A stretch of 51,803 bases of DNA from Cyanobacteria bacterium FACHB-471. Lineage in GTDB: Bacteria; Cyanobacteriota; Cyanobacteriia; Elainellales; Elainellaceae. Below, piece after piece: positions 15,729-23,072 of this stretch. The stretch lies in assembly GCA_014695345.1 (NCBI GenBank), contig JACJOC010000063.1, positions 1 through 51,803 on the forward strand, in the 5' to 3' direction. The first letter of the stretch is position 1, and every line of letters begins with the position of its first letter. The position numbers and the translations under genes are program-made. The notes below the pieces were generated by a model. That model saw only the letters and a list, made by a program, of their open reading frames with translations, made no database searches and had not been told where the DNA came from.

Positions 15729-17156
15729 TCAAGCAGACGCAACCCAACCTTGACGGATCGCTTCATGGAGTGCCTGAACGCGAGTATTAGCATTGAGTTT
15801 GGTAATCAGATTATTAATATGGAATTTGACGGTGCGTTCACTAATGTAGAGTTTGTTGGCAATGTCGCGATCGCGCAAACCCTGCGCCAACAACATTAAA
15901 ATTTCCTGTTCTCGTCCCGAAAGAAACTGTTTATCTGAGTGATCCGCATCAACGCCCCAGGTTTCACCTTGACTGACCGCTTCTACAGCCGCTTGCAGTT
16001 GCTCAGGTGAAATGGACAAGTCAACTCTAGCCTTGACATTTGGCGGAGTGGGTTGGGTACTCGTAGCAATCCAAATAGCGGCAGGGTGAGAAGTCGCTCG
16101 CGCAGGTTGGTCAGTCAACAGCGGAATGGATGCATCCAAATCAGGACAAACGGTTAACCCTGCCAGATAAGCCATTTGGGTCAGGGCAATCTGTAACAAC
16201 GGTGATTGACAACACACTCCAACGGCTGACTGACTGGATGGAGAGCGATTTGGAGTTTTTAGGAATAACTCAGTCACTCCTGGTCTTTCTCCTTTGCGGA
16301 TTTGCAGCATTCCACCCAGGCAAGTAAATGCAAAGGCAAACTCTTCAAATACTGAGGCAATGGGTTGGGCTGGACAAGCAGAGTTGTGGGGCGATCGCGG
16401 AATGACTGCCTCCAAACTCACCGTTTCATCCACCGCATAGGTGAGACGGCAGTAGGCACAGCCCAAAGTGCGTAAACGTTCAGCCACTTGCAGAAGTAGA
16501 TAGGCGATCGCCGGAGTAAGCTGCTGTTCCGTCCCCATTAAGATAAACCGGGCATCTTGCAGCAAGTTAGCCAGTTGCTCAGAGAGCGGACTTTGACTGA
16601 GTGGTGTGCTGGAGTGACTGAGGCTTTGCCAATTTTGCTTTTCCCGCTGATAGAGCAAGGCATTTTCGAGCGCAACGGCAATGGGCGTGCAAAGCAGTTG
16701 CAGCACTTCGATAAATTCAGCGGGCATAGGCTGATAGCTAAATGCTGCTAAAACGCCAATAACTCGCCCGTTAATCACCAAAGGATATCCAGCAAATCCG
16801 CAAATCCCTTTGGCGATCGCCCATTCTCGATCTTTCACCCAGGTTTCTTCTGCCAACCGATTGCTGAGAAAGGGAATGCAGTTTTGAGCAATTTTGCCGA
16901 TTTTGAATGCTCCCATTGGCACACGAGCAAAAGAACCATCGGTGCGAGGATAAAGCCCTGCCGAGGCAATCATTCGCAACGATTGACGGTCTGGCTCAAC
17001 GATCCAGATGCGGGCAAAGGCGCAGCCAAACTTTTCAACCAGACCTGCTGTAGCTTTTTGGGCGATCGCCTCAGGAGCCAGACAACTGGCAAAGCTCTCC
17101 ACAATCTGGTTGACCTGTTGCAAATCAAAAAGCAGCCGAGTTGAGTCTAGCAGCAC
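15729..17156 (-). CDS. GAF-domain LuxR-family transcriptional regulator
   Basis: The 475-residue protein has an N-terminal GAF domain (about residues 10-170), a middle part of low similarity (about 190-385) and a C-terminal LuxR-type helix-turn-helix (about 408-470). The helix-turn-helix contains LSGREQEILMLLAQGLRDRDIA and SERTVKFHINNLITKL. The GAF domain would bind a small ligand or serve as a dimerisation sensor, and the HTH would bind DNA. No receiver domain is present, so it is not a classical response regulator. The start used is a GTG at 17156; no better start was seen. It stands apart from its neighbours, so its target is unknown. Confidence 0.88.
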   Translation of the reverse strand: MLLDSTRLLFDLQQVNQIVESFASCLAPEAIAQKATAGLVEKFGCAFARIWIVEPDRQSLRMIASAGLYPRTDGSFARVPMGAFKIGKIAQNCIPFLSNRLAEETWVKDREWAIAKGICGFAGYPLVINGRVIGVLAAFSYQPMPAEFIEVLQLLCTPIAVALENALLYQREKQNWQSLSHSSTPLSQSPLSEQLANLLQDARFILMGTEQQLTPAIAYLLLQVAERLRTLGCAYCRLTYAVDETVSLEAVIPRSPHNSACPAQPIASVFEEFAFAFTCLGGMLQIRKGERPGVTELFLKTPNRSPSSQSAVGVCCQSPLLQIALTQMAYLAGLTVCPDLDASIPLLTDQPARATSHPAAIWIATSTQPTPPNVKARVDLSISPEQLQAAVEAVSQGETWGVDADHSDKQFLSGREQEILMLLAQGLRDRDIANKLYISERTVKFHINNLITKLNANTRVQALHEAIRQGWVASA

Positions 17157-17438
17157 AGAGGGAGCAGGATTGCAGAACGGGGGTTAGGGGTTAGGGGATG
17201 AGCAATGATGAATAACTGAGCGACCAAGGACAGTTTCTTCCAGTCCTTGCGTTCTACCGAAAACTTTCCCGATTCCTAGCCATTATTGAGCAATTTGTCA
17301 GGGCGAAAAGTGACCTGTAGTACAGCTTGAAGAGTTAGGAAGATATGAGTTGACCCATCCGACTAACAGGGCGAACGGCTGTTCGCCCCTACAGCAACCT
17401 CCTTACACAATCCCTAACCCCTAATCCCCAATCCCCAC
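17157..17438. repeat. Intergenic zone bounded by heptamer repeats, with a palindrome
   Basis: Short G-rich heptamers (GGGGTTA type) occur near 17178-17200. Their complement (CCCTAAT type) occurs near 17407-17437, so the zone is framed in inverted orientation. Inside, GGGCGAAC/GTTCGCCC (17369-17376 with 17381-17388) forms an 8-bp perfect hairpin. These resemble the short tandemly repeated heptamers known from cyanobacterial genomes. Confidence 0.55.
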
Positions 17439-18488
17439 TTACCGAATCGCTGCCTGCAACACAGCGTAACCGCTGCGACTCAGGTGCAGTCCATCGGTGG
17501 TCAATTCGCGCCGCAAAATGCCATCTGATCCGATGAATTCGGGCTGTAAGTCCAGATAGTTGACGTTTTCCTGGTGAGCGGTCGCCGCTATGTTCTGATT
17601 CAGACGATAAATTCGCTCAGTGGGCAGGGCTGCGAGACGAGTCGGCAGAATGGAGTGAACGATCACCTGGGCGTGGGGATGGTTTTGCCGAAGCTGCCGC
17701 ATGATTTGCCGCAGGTTATTGAGCACGGTCGCATCCGTTGCCCCTTGTCGCAGGTCATTGATGCCTGCCATAACGTGAATGGTGTCGGGTCGAGCCTGAG
17801 AAAATGCCGATAGTCGCCTGAGAATTCCTGCGGTAGTGTCACCAGAAATACCTTGATTAAGCCAGAGGCGATCGCCAGATAGTTGCTCTGGCGGATACCA
17901 CAACAGCAAAGAATCTCCCACTAATACGGTCAACCGATTGCTTCCCTGCCCGTAGGCGATCGCCCGTGCTTCTTGCCCTAGCAGGCTAGTCCACTGCTCA
18001 TAAGTCGGCTGCCGGGTGGCATTAATCCAACTTCCATAAAAGCTATCTACTGGTAATCGAGTGTAGGTTCTACCTGCGCTCAAGGCAGTTAACCGCTGCT
18101 GATAAAGTTGGCTCCCAGAGCTAGGGCGTTGTCCAGTACGAAGGGGTCGAGTCTGTGGCGTTTCTGGAATTAGCTCTGGCGCTATTGGAACAGGGTAAGG
18201 AAATTGAGGTAATGGGGAAGCCGACTCTGGCAGAAATCGCAGCGGGGAATAGGCTCGCGTCAAGGGCCGCGCTGATACAGAGCGGCTGAACTCGGGCTGA
18301 TGTGTTTCTGTAACCGCAATCGTGCCTTTGGTCAGGGTGGGCTGGCAGTTGAGAGAGGGGGCGGTTCCTGCGGAGTTGCGCGGAGCGCTAATCGCCTCCT
18401 CAAAGTCGAGCGGTTGCGGCAGTTCAGGGGTTCCCGGAAGCTGTCCCTGATTCAACAAGCTAACAGCCAACAGGCAAAGATCACTCAT
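17439..18488 (-). CDS. GDSL/SGNH-family hydrolase
   Basis: The 349-residue protein has a proline-rich, low-complexity N-terminal half (about residues 20-140) and a C-terminal SGNH hydrolase domain. The nucleophile is S193 in VLVGDSLLLW (block I), the Gly and Asn of blocks II and III appear as NQGISGDT and MAGINDLR, and the DxxH of block V is DGLHLS near residues 334-337. Such enzymes cut ester bonds in lipids, sugars or polysaccharide decorations. The hydrophobic N-terminus (LCLLAVSLL) is a weak export or anchor signal. Similar proteins in cyanobacteria are linked to envelope or exopolysaccharide modification, but no such partner adjoins it here. Confidence 0.85.
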   Translation of the reverse strand: MSDLCLLAVSLLNQGQLPGTPELPQPLDFEEAISAPRNSAGTAPSLNCQPTLTKGTIAVTETHQPEFSRSVSARPLTRAYSPLRFLPESASPLPQFPYPVPIAPELIPETPQTRPLRTGQRPSSGSQLYQQRLTALSAGRTYTRLPVDSFYGSWINATRQPTYEQWTSLLGQEARAIAYGQGSNRLTVLVGDSLLLWYPPEQLSGDRLWLNQGISGDTTAGILRRLSAFSQARPDTIHVMAGINDLRQGATDATVLNNLRQIMRQLRQNHPHAQVIVHSILPTRLAALPTERIYRLNQNIAATAHQENVNYLDLQPEFIGSDGILRRELTTDGLHLSRSGYAVLQAAIR

Positions 18489-18718
18489 GGGTAGGCTACT
18501 CCACTGTCCACTTTTCTTTTGACAGCGATCGCCACCCCAATCAGGAAATTTTTTAAAGCAGTTCTGACTATTTCAGACTTTCTCCCACCGACAGAGATAA
18601 ATCAATTGCTTAGGCTTGTGGCTGTAGTAAAAGAATTCGTTTTGAAGAGAAGCGATCGCCTTTTCTCATTACGTTTCATCACTTCATCACTTCTGATTAA
18701 TAGCCGGAGTTGAACTGT

Positions 18719-19966
18719 ATGAAGAATGGATTATCTAAGTTTAGAACTGCTGCAATCACAGCCACACTATCGACTGCGATCGCAGTAATTCCCAAAGCAG
18801 AGGCTTCTACCTTGATTCAGAAGGAGCTGTTTTTTGGACGCAACATTGCGAATGGTGAGCAGTTTTCAGAAGAAGAATTTCAAGCTTTTGTGGATTCCGT
18901 CATCACCCCTCTTTTTCCAGAAGGGCTAACCGTTTTTAACTCTGAAGGACAATTCTTGAGCAGCACAGGAATCCTGATTGAAGAACCCTCTAAAGTTGTG
19001 ACTCTGTTTGTTGAAGATACGGCTGAAACTGAAGCCGAAATCAACCAAATCGTGACTGCCTACACTAAGCAATTTGATCAGGAAAGCGTACTACAAACAA
19101 CCAATGAGGATGAACTTAAAGTTGGATTTGGAGCAGGTGAAAACTTGATTGACAATGATCCAGTACCAGAATTTATCCAAGCGGATCTATTTTTTGGGCG
19201 CAACATACCGGGTGGTGGTGAGGTATCTGAAGCGCAATTCGAGACTTTTTTAGATGAAGTAATTACCGCTCGTTTCCCAGCTGGCTTAACCGTGTTTGAA
19301 GCAGAGGGGCAGTTTCAGGACAGCACCGGTACCATCATCGAAGAACAGTCAAAAGTTGTCCGATTACTGTTAGACGATACGGTAGAAAATGAAGCAGCGA
19401 TCGACGAAGTTATTAATGCTTACATTCAACGATTCAATCAAGAAAGCGTTTTGTTAGCAGTTAACGAAGACATCGCGGTTGGCTTTGACACAGGTGAGAA
19501 CATCATTGACAATGATCCTATTCCTGAACTGATTCAAACAGACTTATTTTTCGGGCGCAACATACCGGGTGGTGGCGAGGTATCCGAAGCGCAATTTCAA
19601 GCCTTTTTAGATGAAGTAATTACCGCTCGTTTTCCGGCTGGCTTGACGGTATTTGAAGCAGATGGGCAATTTCAAGATAGCACCGGCACCATCATTGAGG
19701 AACGGTCGAAAGTTGTCCGATTACTGTTAGACGACACGGTAGAAAGTGAAGCGGCAATTGACGAAATCATTACCGCATACACCCAACGGTTTAATCAAGA
19801 AAGTGTTTTGATTGTGGTTGACGAAGATATCGAGATTGCTTTTGATGCCGAATCGCCGACCGACGTGCCTGAACCTGGGGCGGGATTAGGACTATTGGCG
19901 ATCGCCCTTCTGGGTACCGGAACCTTGCTGAAAAACAGAACCCACACTCTATCCCTGAAACGTTGA
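18719..19966 (+). CDS. Triple DUF3574 protein with PEP-CTERM anchor
   Basis: The 415-residue exported protein has a signal peptide (about 1-29, ending PKAEA), three tandem DUF3574 domains and a PEP-CTERM tail (VPEPGAGLGLLAIALLG followed by Lys/Arg). Each domain begins LFFGRNI and runs through FxAFxDxVIT, FPxGLTVFxxxGQF and SKVVxLxxxDT to AYxxxFxQESVL. Units 2 and 3 are much closer to each other than to unit 1, so the last duplication is recent. DUF3574 usually occurs once per protein, and its function is not known to me. The start at 18719 (ATG) is chosen over a TTG at 18710 because GGAG lies 9 bases before it. The stop overlaps a possible TTG start of the next gene. Confidence 0.85.
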   Translation: MKNGLSKFRTAAITATLSTAIAVIPKAEASTLIQKELFFGRNIANGEQFSEEEFQAFVDSVITPLFPEGLTVFNSEGQFLSSTGILIEEPSKVVTLFVEDTAETEAEINQIVTAYTKQFDQESVLQTTNEDELKVGFGAGENLIDNDPVPEFIQADLFFGRNIPGGGEVSEAQFETFLDEVITARFPAGLTVFEAEGQFQDSTGTIIEEQSKVVRLLLDDTVENEAAIDEVINAYIQRFNQESVLLAVNEDIAVGFDTGENIIDNDPIPELIQTDLFFGRNIPGGGEVSEAQFQAFLDEVITARFPAGLTVFEADGQFQDSTGTIIEERSKVVRLLLDDTVESEAAIDEIITAYTQRFNQESVLIVVDEDIEIAFDAESPTDVPEPGAGLGLLAIALLGTGTLLKNRTHTLSLKR

Positions 19967-19995
19967 AGAAGCCATACAATAGTCATCTCGTTAGG

Positions 19996-20904
19996 ATGAC
20001 AACTGAGCAAGGACGCTTTGTGGTGAATGCAACCAAACCCCTTCCGCAATCCTCTTTGAATGTGTGGCAGCGGCGACGCAATTCATTTGCCTGGAGGTAT
20101 GCCTGGACGTACCTGGCATTGGGGGCGATCGCCATCGTCATGCTATTGCCGCTGGTCTGGCTCACTAGCACAGCCTTCAAAGCCCCCACGGAAGACATTT
20201 TCCAGTTTCCGCCCCGGTTTCTGCCTAGCCAGCCAACCTTGCAAAACTTTGTCACCGTCTGGCAAACCAATCCGTTTGGGCGCTATTTGTTTAACAGCAC
20301 TCTGGTGGCGATCCTGACTGTGGGGCTAAATCTGCTGCTCTGTTCGCTGGCGGCTTACCCACTGGCCCGACTGGAGTTTCGGGGGCGCGACCTGATCTTT
20401 AGCCTGGTTGTCTCAACCATCTTGATTCCGTTTCAGGTTGTGATGATTCCGCTATTTATCCTGATCGTGCAGCTTGGCTTGCGAAATACCTATCTAGGGC
20501 TGATTTTTCCGGCGATCGCCTCTGCCTTTGGCATCTTCCTGCTGCGACAAGCCTTTCAAGGCGTACCCAAAGAATTGGAAGAAGCCGCTCGAATTGATGG
20601 CTGCTCTGAATTGGGCATCTGGTGGTTTGTCATGCTGCCCTCAATTCGTCCAGCCTTGGTGACCTTAGCAATCTTCGTGTTTATCGGTTCCTGGAGCGAT
20701 TTCCTATGGCCCCTGATCATCCTCGACCAGCAGGAATACTACACGCTACCGCTGGGAGTTGCCAAGCTAGCAGGCGCGTTCTCGCTCGACTGGCGCTTGA
20801 TTGCAGCAGGTTCAGTCATTTCAATTGCCCCAATCTTGCTGTTTTTTGTGCTGATGCAGAACTACATCGTTCCGACTGAGACAGCCAGTGGGGTAAAAGG
20901 TTGA
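19996..20904 (+). CDS. Carbohydrate ABC transporter permease (MalG/UgpE type)
   Basis: The 302-residue inner-membrane permease has six predicted helices and the EAA loop EAARIDGCSELGIWWFVMLPSIRPAL near residues 205-230, which docks the ATPase subunit. It is of the MalG-like second permease type used for sugars and compatible solutes. The partner permease, binding protein and ATPase are not in the window, so it must assemble with products encoded elsewhere, a dispersed layout common in cyanobacteria (for example glucosylglycerol or sugar uptake systems). The start is the ATG at 19996; a TTG at 19963 that overlaps the previous stop is a possible alternative. A terminator follows. Confidence 0.88.
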   Translation: MTTEQGRFVVNATKPLPQSSLNVWQRRRNSFAWRYAWTYLALGAIAIVMLLPLVWLTSTAFKAPTEDIFQFPPRFLPSQPTLQNFVTVWQTNPFGRYLFNSTLVAILTVGLNLLLCSLAAYPLARLEFRGRDLIFSLVVSTILIPFQVVMIPLFILIVQLGLRNTYLGLIFPAIASAFGIFLLRQAFQGVPKELEEAARIDGCSELGIWWFVMLPSIRPALVTLAIFVFIGSWSDFLWPLIILDQQEYYTLPLGVAKLAGAFSLDWRLIAAGSVISIAPILLFFVLMQNYIVPTETASGVKG

Positions 20905-21334
20905 CCTGAGTGTGCCACTTTAATCCAGGTGAATGGACACTGGAGAAATCGTCACATGGGTCAGCCAAATCAACTTAAAGCTCAAACACACTGAACTTAG
21001 CGTTTAACTGTCCTTTTGCCTCGCGGTCCCTAGCTGTGGGGCAATTTTATTTTTAAATCTACTGTCCAAATCTACTGTCCAACATTTTCCTTAGATTGCC
21101 GATTCAAGTGATTCAGAAGACGCTTAAAGCTAACATCACGTCGGAATACCCAAAGGAGATTGAGAAATATTGCGGTTTATACGGCAGTTGCCATATTTTG
21201 TAGGTTAAGTTGGCAGGAATTGTAGGTGCAATGTGCAAGTCACGCACCGTCACGTCCTTGCTGTTATACAAGTCGCGAACATCTACCAAAGCCTTCCATT
21301 ATTCTGAAGGCATTGGATGCTCTAGAGGTGGTGA
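20905..21334. other. Intergenic region with a 13-bp tandem repeat
   Basis: Besides the terminator, the only structure is a perfect 13-bp tandem duplication (AAATCTACTGTCC at 21055-21067 and 21068-21080). No gene-like frame was seen. Confidence 0.5.
21016..21054 (+). terminator. Probable intrinsic terminator after the ABC permease
   Basis: TTGCCTC at 21016-21022 pairs with GGGGCAA at 21038-21044 (one G-T pair), followed by TTTTATTTTT. Confidence 0.55.
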
Positions 21335-21655
21335 ATGAAAATTGTCTGGGAGCCAAGTGTATATATCGGCAACGCACCCGTCTTCTGCACAATCTGCGGT
21401 CGTCGAGCCTACCCACTTCGAACTAGGGGCAACCAGCTTTTGCTGGCAGTCATTTACGATCGCCAAGACGTTGTTAAAGGTGAAGCTTGCCGAGATTGCG
21501 TTGCATCCGGTCCATCCGGCATCAAGGCTCGACTGCAAGAGCGAATTCAGGCACTTCAAGCTCAAATGTCTGAACTTCAAGAAATGACCCAGGAAGACAT
21601 GCAAACTCCTTCCCTAGAGCAAGAGTTTCAGGTTCACCGTCAAGAACTGCCTTGA
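21335..21655 (+). CDS. Small protein with two CxxC pairs and a coiled-coil tail
   Basis: The 106-residue protein has C18-x2-C21 (VFCTICGRR) and C52-x2-C55 (ACRDCV), spaced as in a small zinc ribbon. A helical, glutamine-rich segment (about 62-98) that should form a coiled coil follows. The N-terminal part (KIVWEPSVYIGNAPVFC) is compact. GAGGTG before the ATG fits a ribosome site. The family is unknown to me; zinc-stabilised protein- or nucleic-acid-binding is a guess from the cysteines only. Confidence 0.65.
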   Translation: MKIVWEPSVYIGNAPVFCTICGRRAYPLRTRGNQLLLAVIYDRQDVVKGEACRDCVASGPSGIKARLQERIQALQAQMSELQEMTQEDMQTPSLEQEFQVHRQELP

Positions 21656-21713
21656 ACTAGAAGCTTGAACTAGAAATAGGATGGATTGAACCTGCTCAAG
21701 TTCCAGGAAGCTT

Positions 21714-21821
21714 TTACCGTTTGCGAGTGGTGAAGACAGTCGTAAACATCATCAAGAATGCAGCAATAACCAGGGCGATCGCCAATCCCCCTATTGTTAA
21801 ACTCATCCAATCGGTTTCCAT
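21714..21821 (-). CDS. Very small single-pass membrane protein, 35 residues
   Basis: The frame METDWMSLTIGG... has one transmembrane helix (about residues 8-29) and ends in a basic RKR tail, which predicts N-outside/C-inside topology by the positive-inside rule. Size and shape fit the many small subunits of photosynthetic or respiratory complexes, but the sequence matches none that I recall (PetG, PetL, PetN, PsbM, PsbT and PsaM were considered). GAGA lies 8 bases before the ATG. It lies in the same orientation as the psaJ-like gene, separated by a hairpin. Confidence 0.5.
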   Translation of the reverse strand: METDWMSLTIGGLAIALVIAAFLMMFTTVFTTRKR

Positions 21822-21949
21822 AACGCTTCTCGTAACGGTACTACGCTAAGAATATCAGCATCGAAGGTTGGGTTGAGGCACAAAATCTAGTGCCTTGGGG
21901 GTTGCAGTGCGCTAACCCGTTCTACGAGTCAGGGGAGTTGTCATGCTCG

Positions 21950-21991
21950 AAACACTTAAGCGTGGAGGCAGTCCCCCACGCTTAAGTGTTT
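21950..21991 (-). terminator. Strong 16-bp hairpin, probable terminator of the psaJ-like gene
   Basis: Bases 21950-21965 and 21976-21991 are perfect complements around a 10-base loop. On the plus strand the stem is followed by TTTTC and on the minus strand by CGAGC, so it would work best as a plus-strand terminator or as an RNA 3' end stabiliser for the minus-strand gene. Confidence 0.5.
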
Positions 21992-22068
21992 TCAGATTTG
22001 AAAATGTTTGGAAGATCTGATTTGTTACCTTGCCCGTCGGCAATAGTTCTCCTAGAAATCACCCAGTC

Positions 22069-22206
22069 TTAAGGAGAAGGCACGAATAGGCGATCGGGAA
22101 CGAAGTAGATGAAGTTGCTGAGCAGTACAGCGATCACAACCAGCGTAATGGTTGCCAATACGGGAGCGAGAGAAAGATAACGAAGTAAACCCTTTGTTCC
22201 GTCCAT
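22069..22206 (-). CDS. psaJ: Divergent photosystem I subunit PsaJ-like protein, 45 residues
   Basis: The 45-residue protein shares the PsaJ layout: a short cytoplasmic start, then RYLSLAPVLATI, one membrane helix, and a lumenal end FVPDRLFVPSP where normal PsaJ has F(Y)PDLLFHPL. PsaJ is a peripheral single-helix subunit that holds chlorophyll and carotenoid next to PsaF. Normal PsaJ has an IEFNRF stretch whose Glu I recall as a chlorophyll ligand; here the stretch is SNFIYF, so that Glu is absent. There is no psaF beside it. GGAGA stands 9 bases before the ATG. It could be an alternative paralog used under particular light, or a decayed copy. It is too short for most gene callers. Confidence 0.65.
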   Translation of the reverse strand: MDGTKGLLRYLSLAPVLATITLVVIAVLLSNFIYFVPDRLFVPSP

Positions 22207-22301
22207 TTAAGCTTCTCCAGTTTGTCAAAAGGATCAGACAACTAAACTTAGCAAGAAGCTCTCAAAATTTAATCTGGCTTAAGGCTGAGAAAATGCTGTT
22301 T

Positions 22302-22658
22302 TTAGGTAGAAGGCGAAGGTCTGCTGGCAAAGAAACTACCGCGAGGTTTGGCTCGTCTATAGCTGGCGTAGGCGATCGCCCCCAGATTGGTACACAGACA
22401 CATTGCCCCTAAGCCAAACAAGATAAAAGTCTGCATCATTACCACGCCGATGATGAGCCAGGTCATGACGTGCAGCACCATCACCAGCGCACAGAGGCTA
22501 GCGATCGCCGCCATCAGCCACACTTGCCTCAGAGGGCGACGAAACCACAACAGCAGCAGAGTTTGTGAGGTCGCCAGCAGATTGGCTGGAACCAGAACTG
22601 CACAGATAGCAACACAGTTAGTGCGTGAAAATTCAAACAGTGGATTCAGATCAAGCAT
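22302..22658 (-). CDS. Small integral membrane protein, 118 residues
   Basis: The protein has three to four hydrophobic helices (about residues 13-38, 46-66, 68-85 and 86-100) and a basic, serine/proline-rich C-terminus. No family is recognised. It is the first of three small minus-strand genes (this one, the psaJ-like gene 95 bases on, and the 35-residue protein), so it could be cotranscribed with the psaJ-like gene. No strong ribosome site precedes the ATG at 22658. Confidence 0.55.
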   Translation of the reverse strand: MLDLNPLFEFSRTNCVAICAVLVPANLLATSQTLLLLWFRRPLRQVWLMAAIASLCALVMVLHVMTWLIIGVVMMQTFILFGLGAMCLCTNLGAIAYASYRRAKPRGSFFASRPSPST

Positions 22659-23072
22659 TCATTAAAAAGACTAGAGTTTCACCTAGCATAGCCGCTGGCG
22701 ATCGGCTTCATCGAAAGTCAAAGCTTCTCTTCTTATTTCGCTAAAACCTTTATCTACGAAGCTTCAAGGCTAACCTCAAACTTCATCATGTTCCCCCTGA
22801 ACCGCAGGTATGTCTAAAAAACGTTAAGAGCAGGCTCCGTCATGGGTAGTCTATGGGATGTGGATGAGGTGACATTGAAATTGCTGCCCTAGAAGATAAG
22901 CATCTAGCTAAAAACTAAACCCACCGCATCCGCAAGGTAGGCTTAGTGACCTGCAATCTCTTAAGAATTGCCGATTCGTGCAGAAATTCAACAGAATGAA
23001 GGCTAAAGTGGGCACATATCCGCTAATCAGGGAATCATCTGACTCAATACACTTGAAACTCAGCATTTATCT
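22659..23072. other. Divergent intergenic region upstream of the sensor kinase
   Basis: No gene or clear promoter pair was identified. It must contain promoters for the minus-strand small genes and the plus-strand kinase. I looked for an NtcA site (GTA-N8-TAC) because of the kinase's amide-binding domain and did not find a good one. Confidence 0.4.

Noticed and set aside
18519-18713. Short plus-strand frame before the DUF3574 gene
   Set aside because: No family, no ribosome site, and it lies where the downstream gene's promoter is expected.
20905-23072. NtcA-type site or riboswitch upstream of the sensor kinase
   Set aside because: No GTA-N8-TAC match and no recognisable aptamer core could be found by eye.
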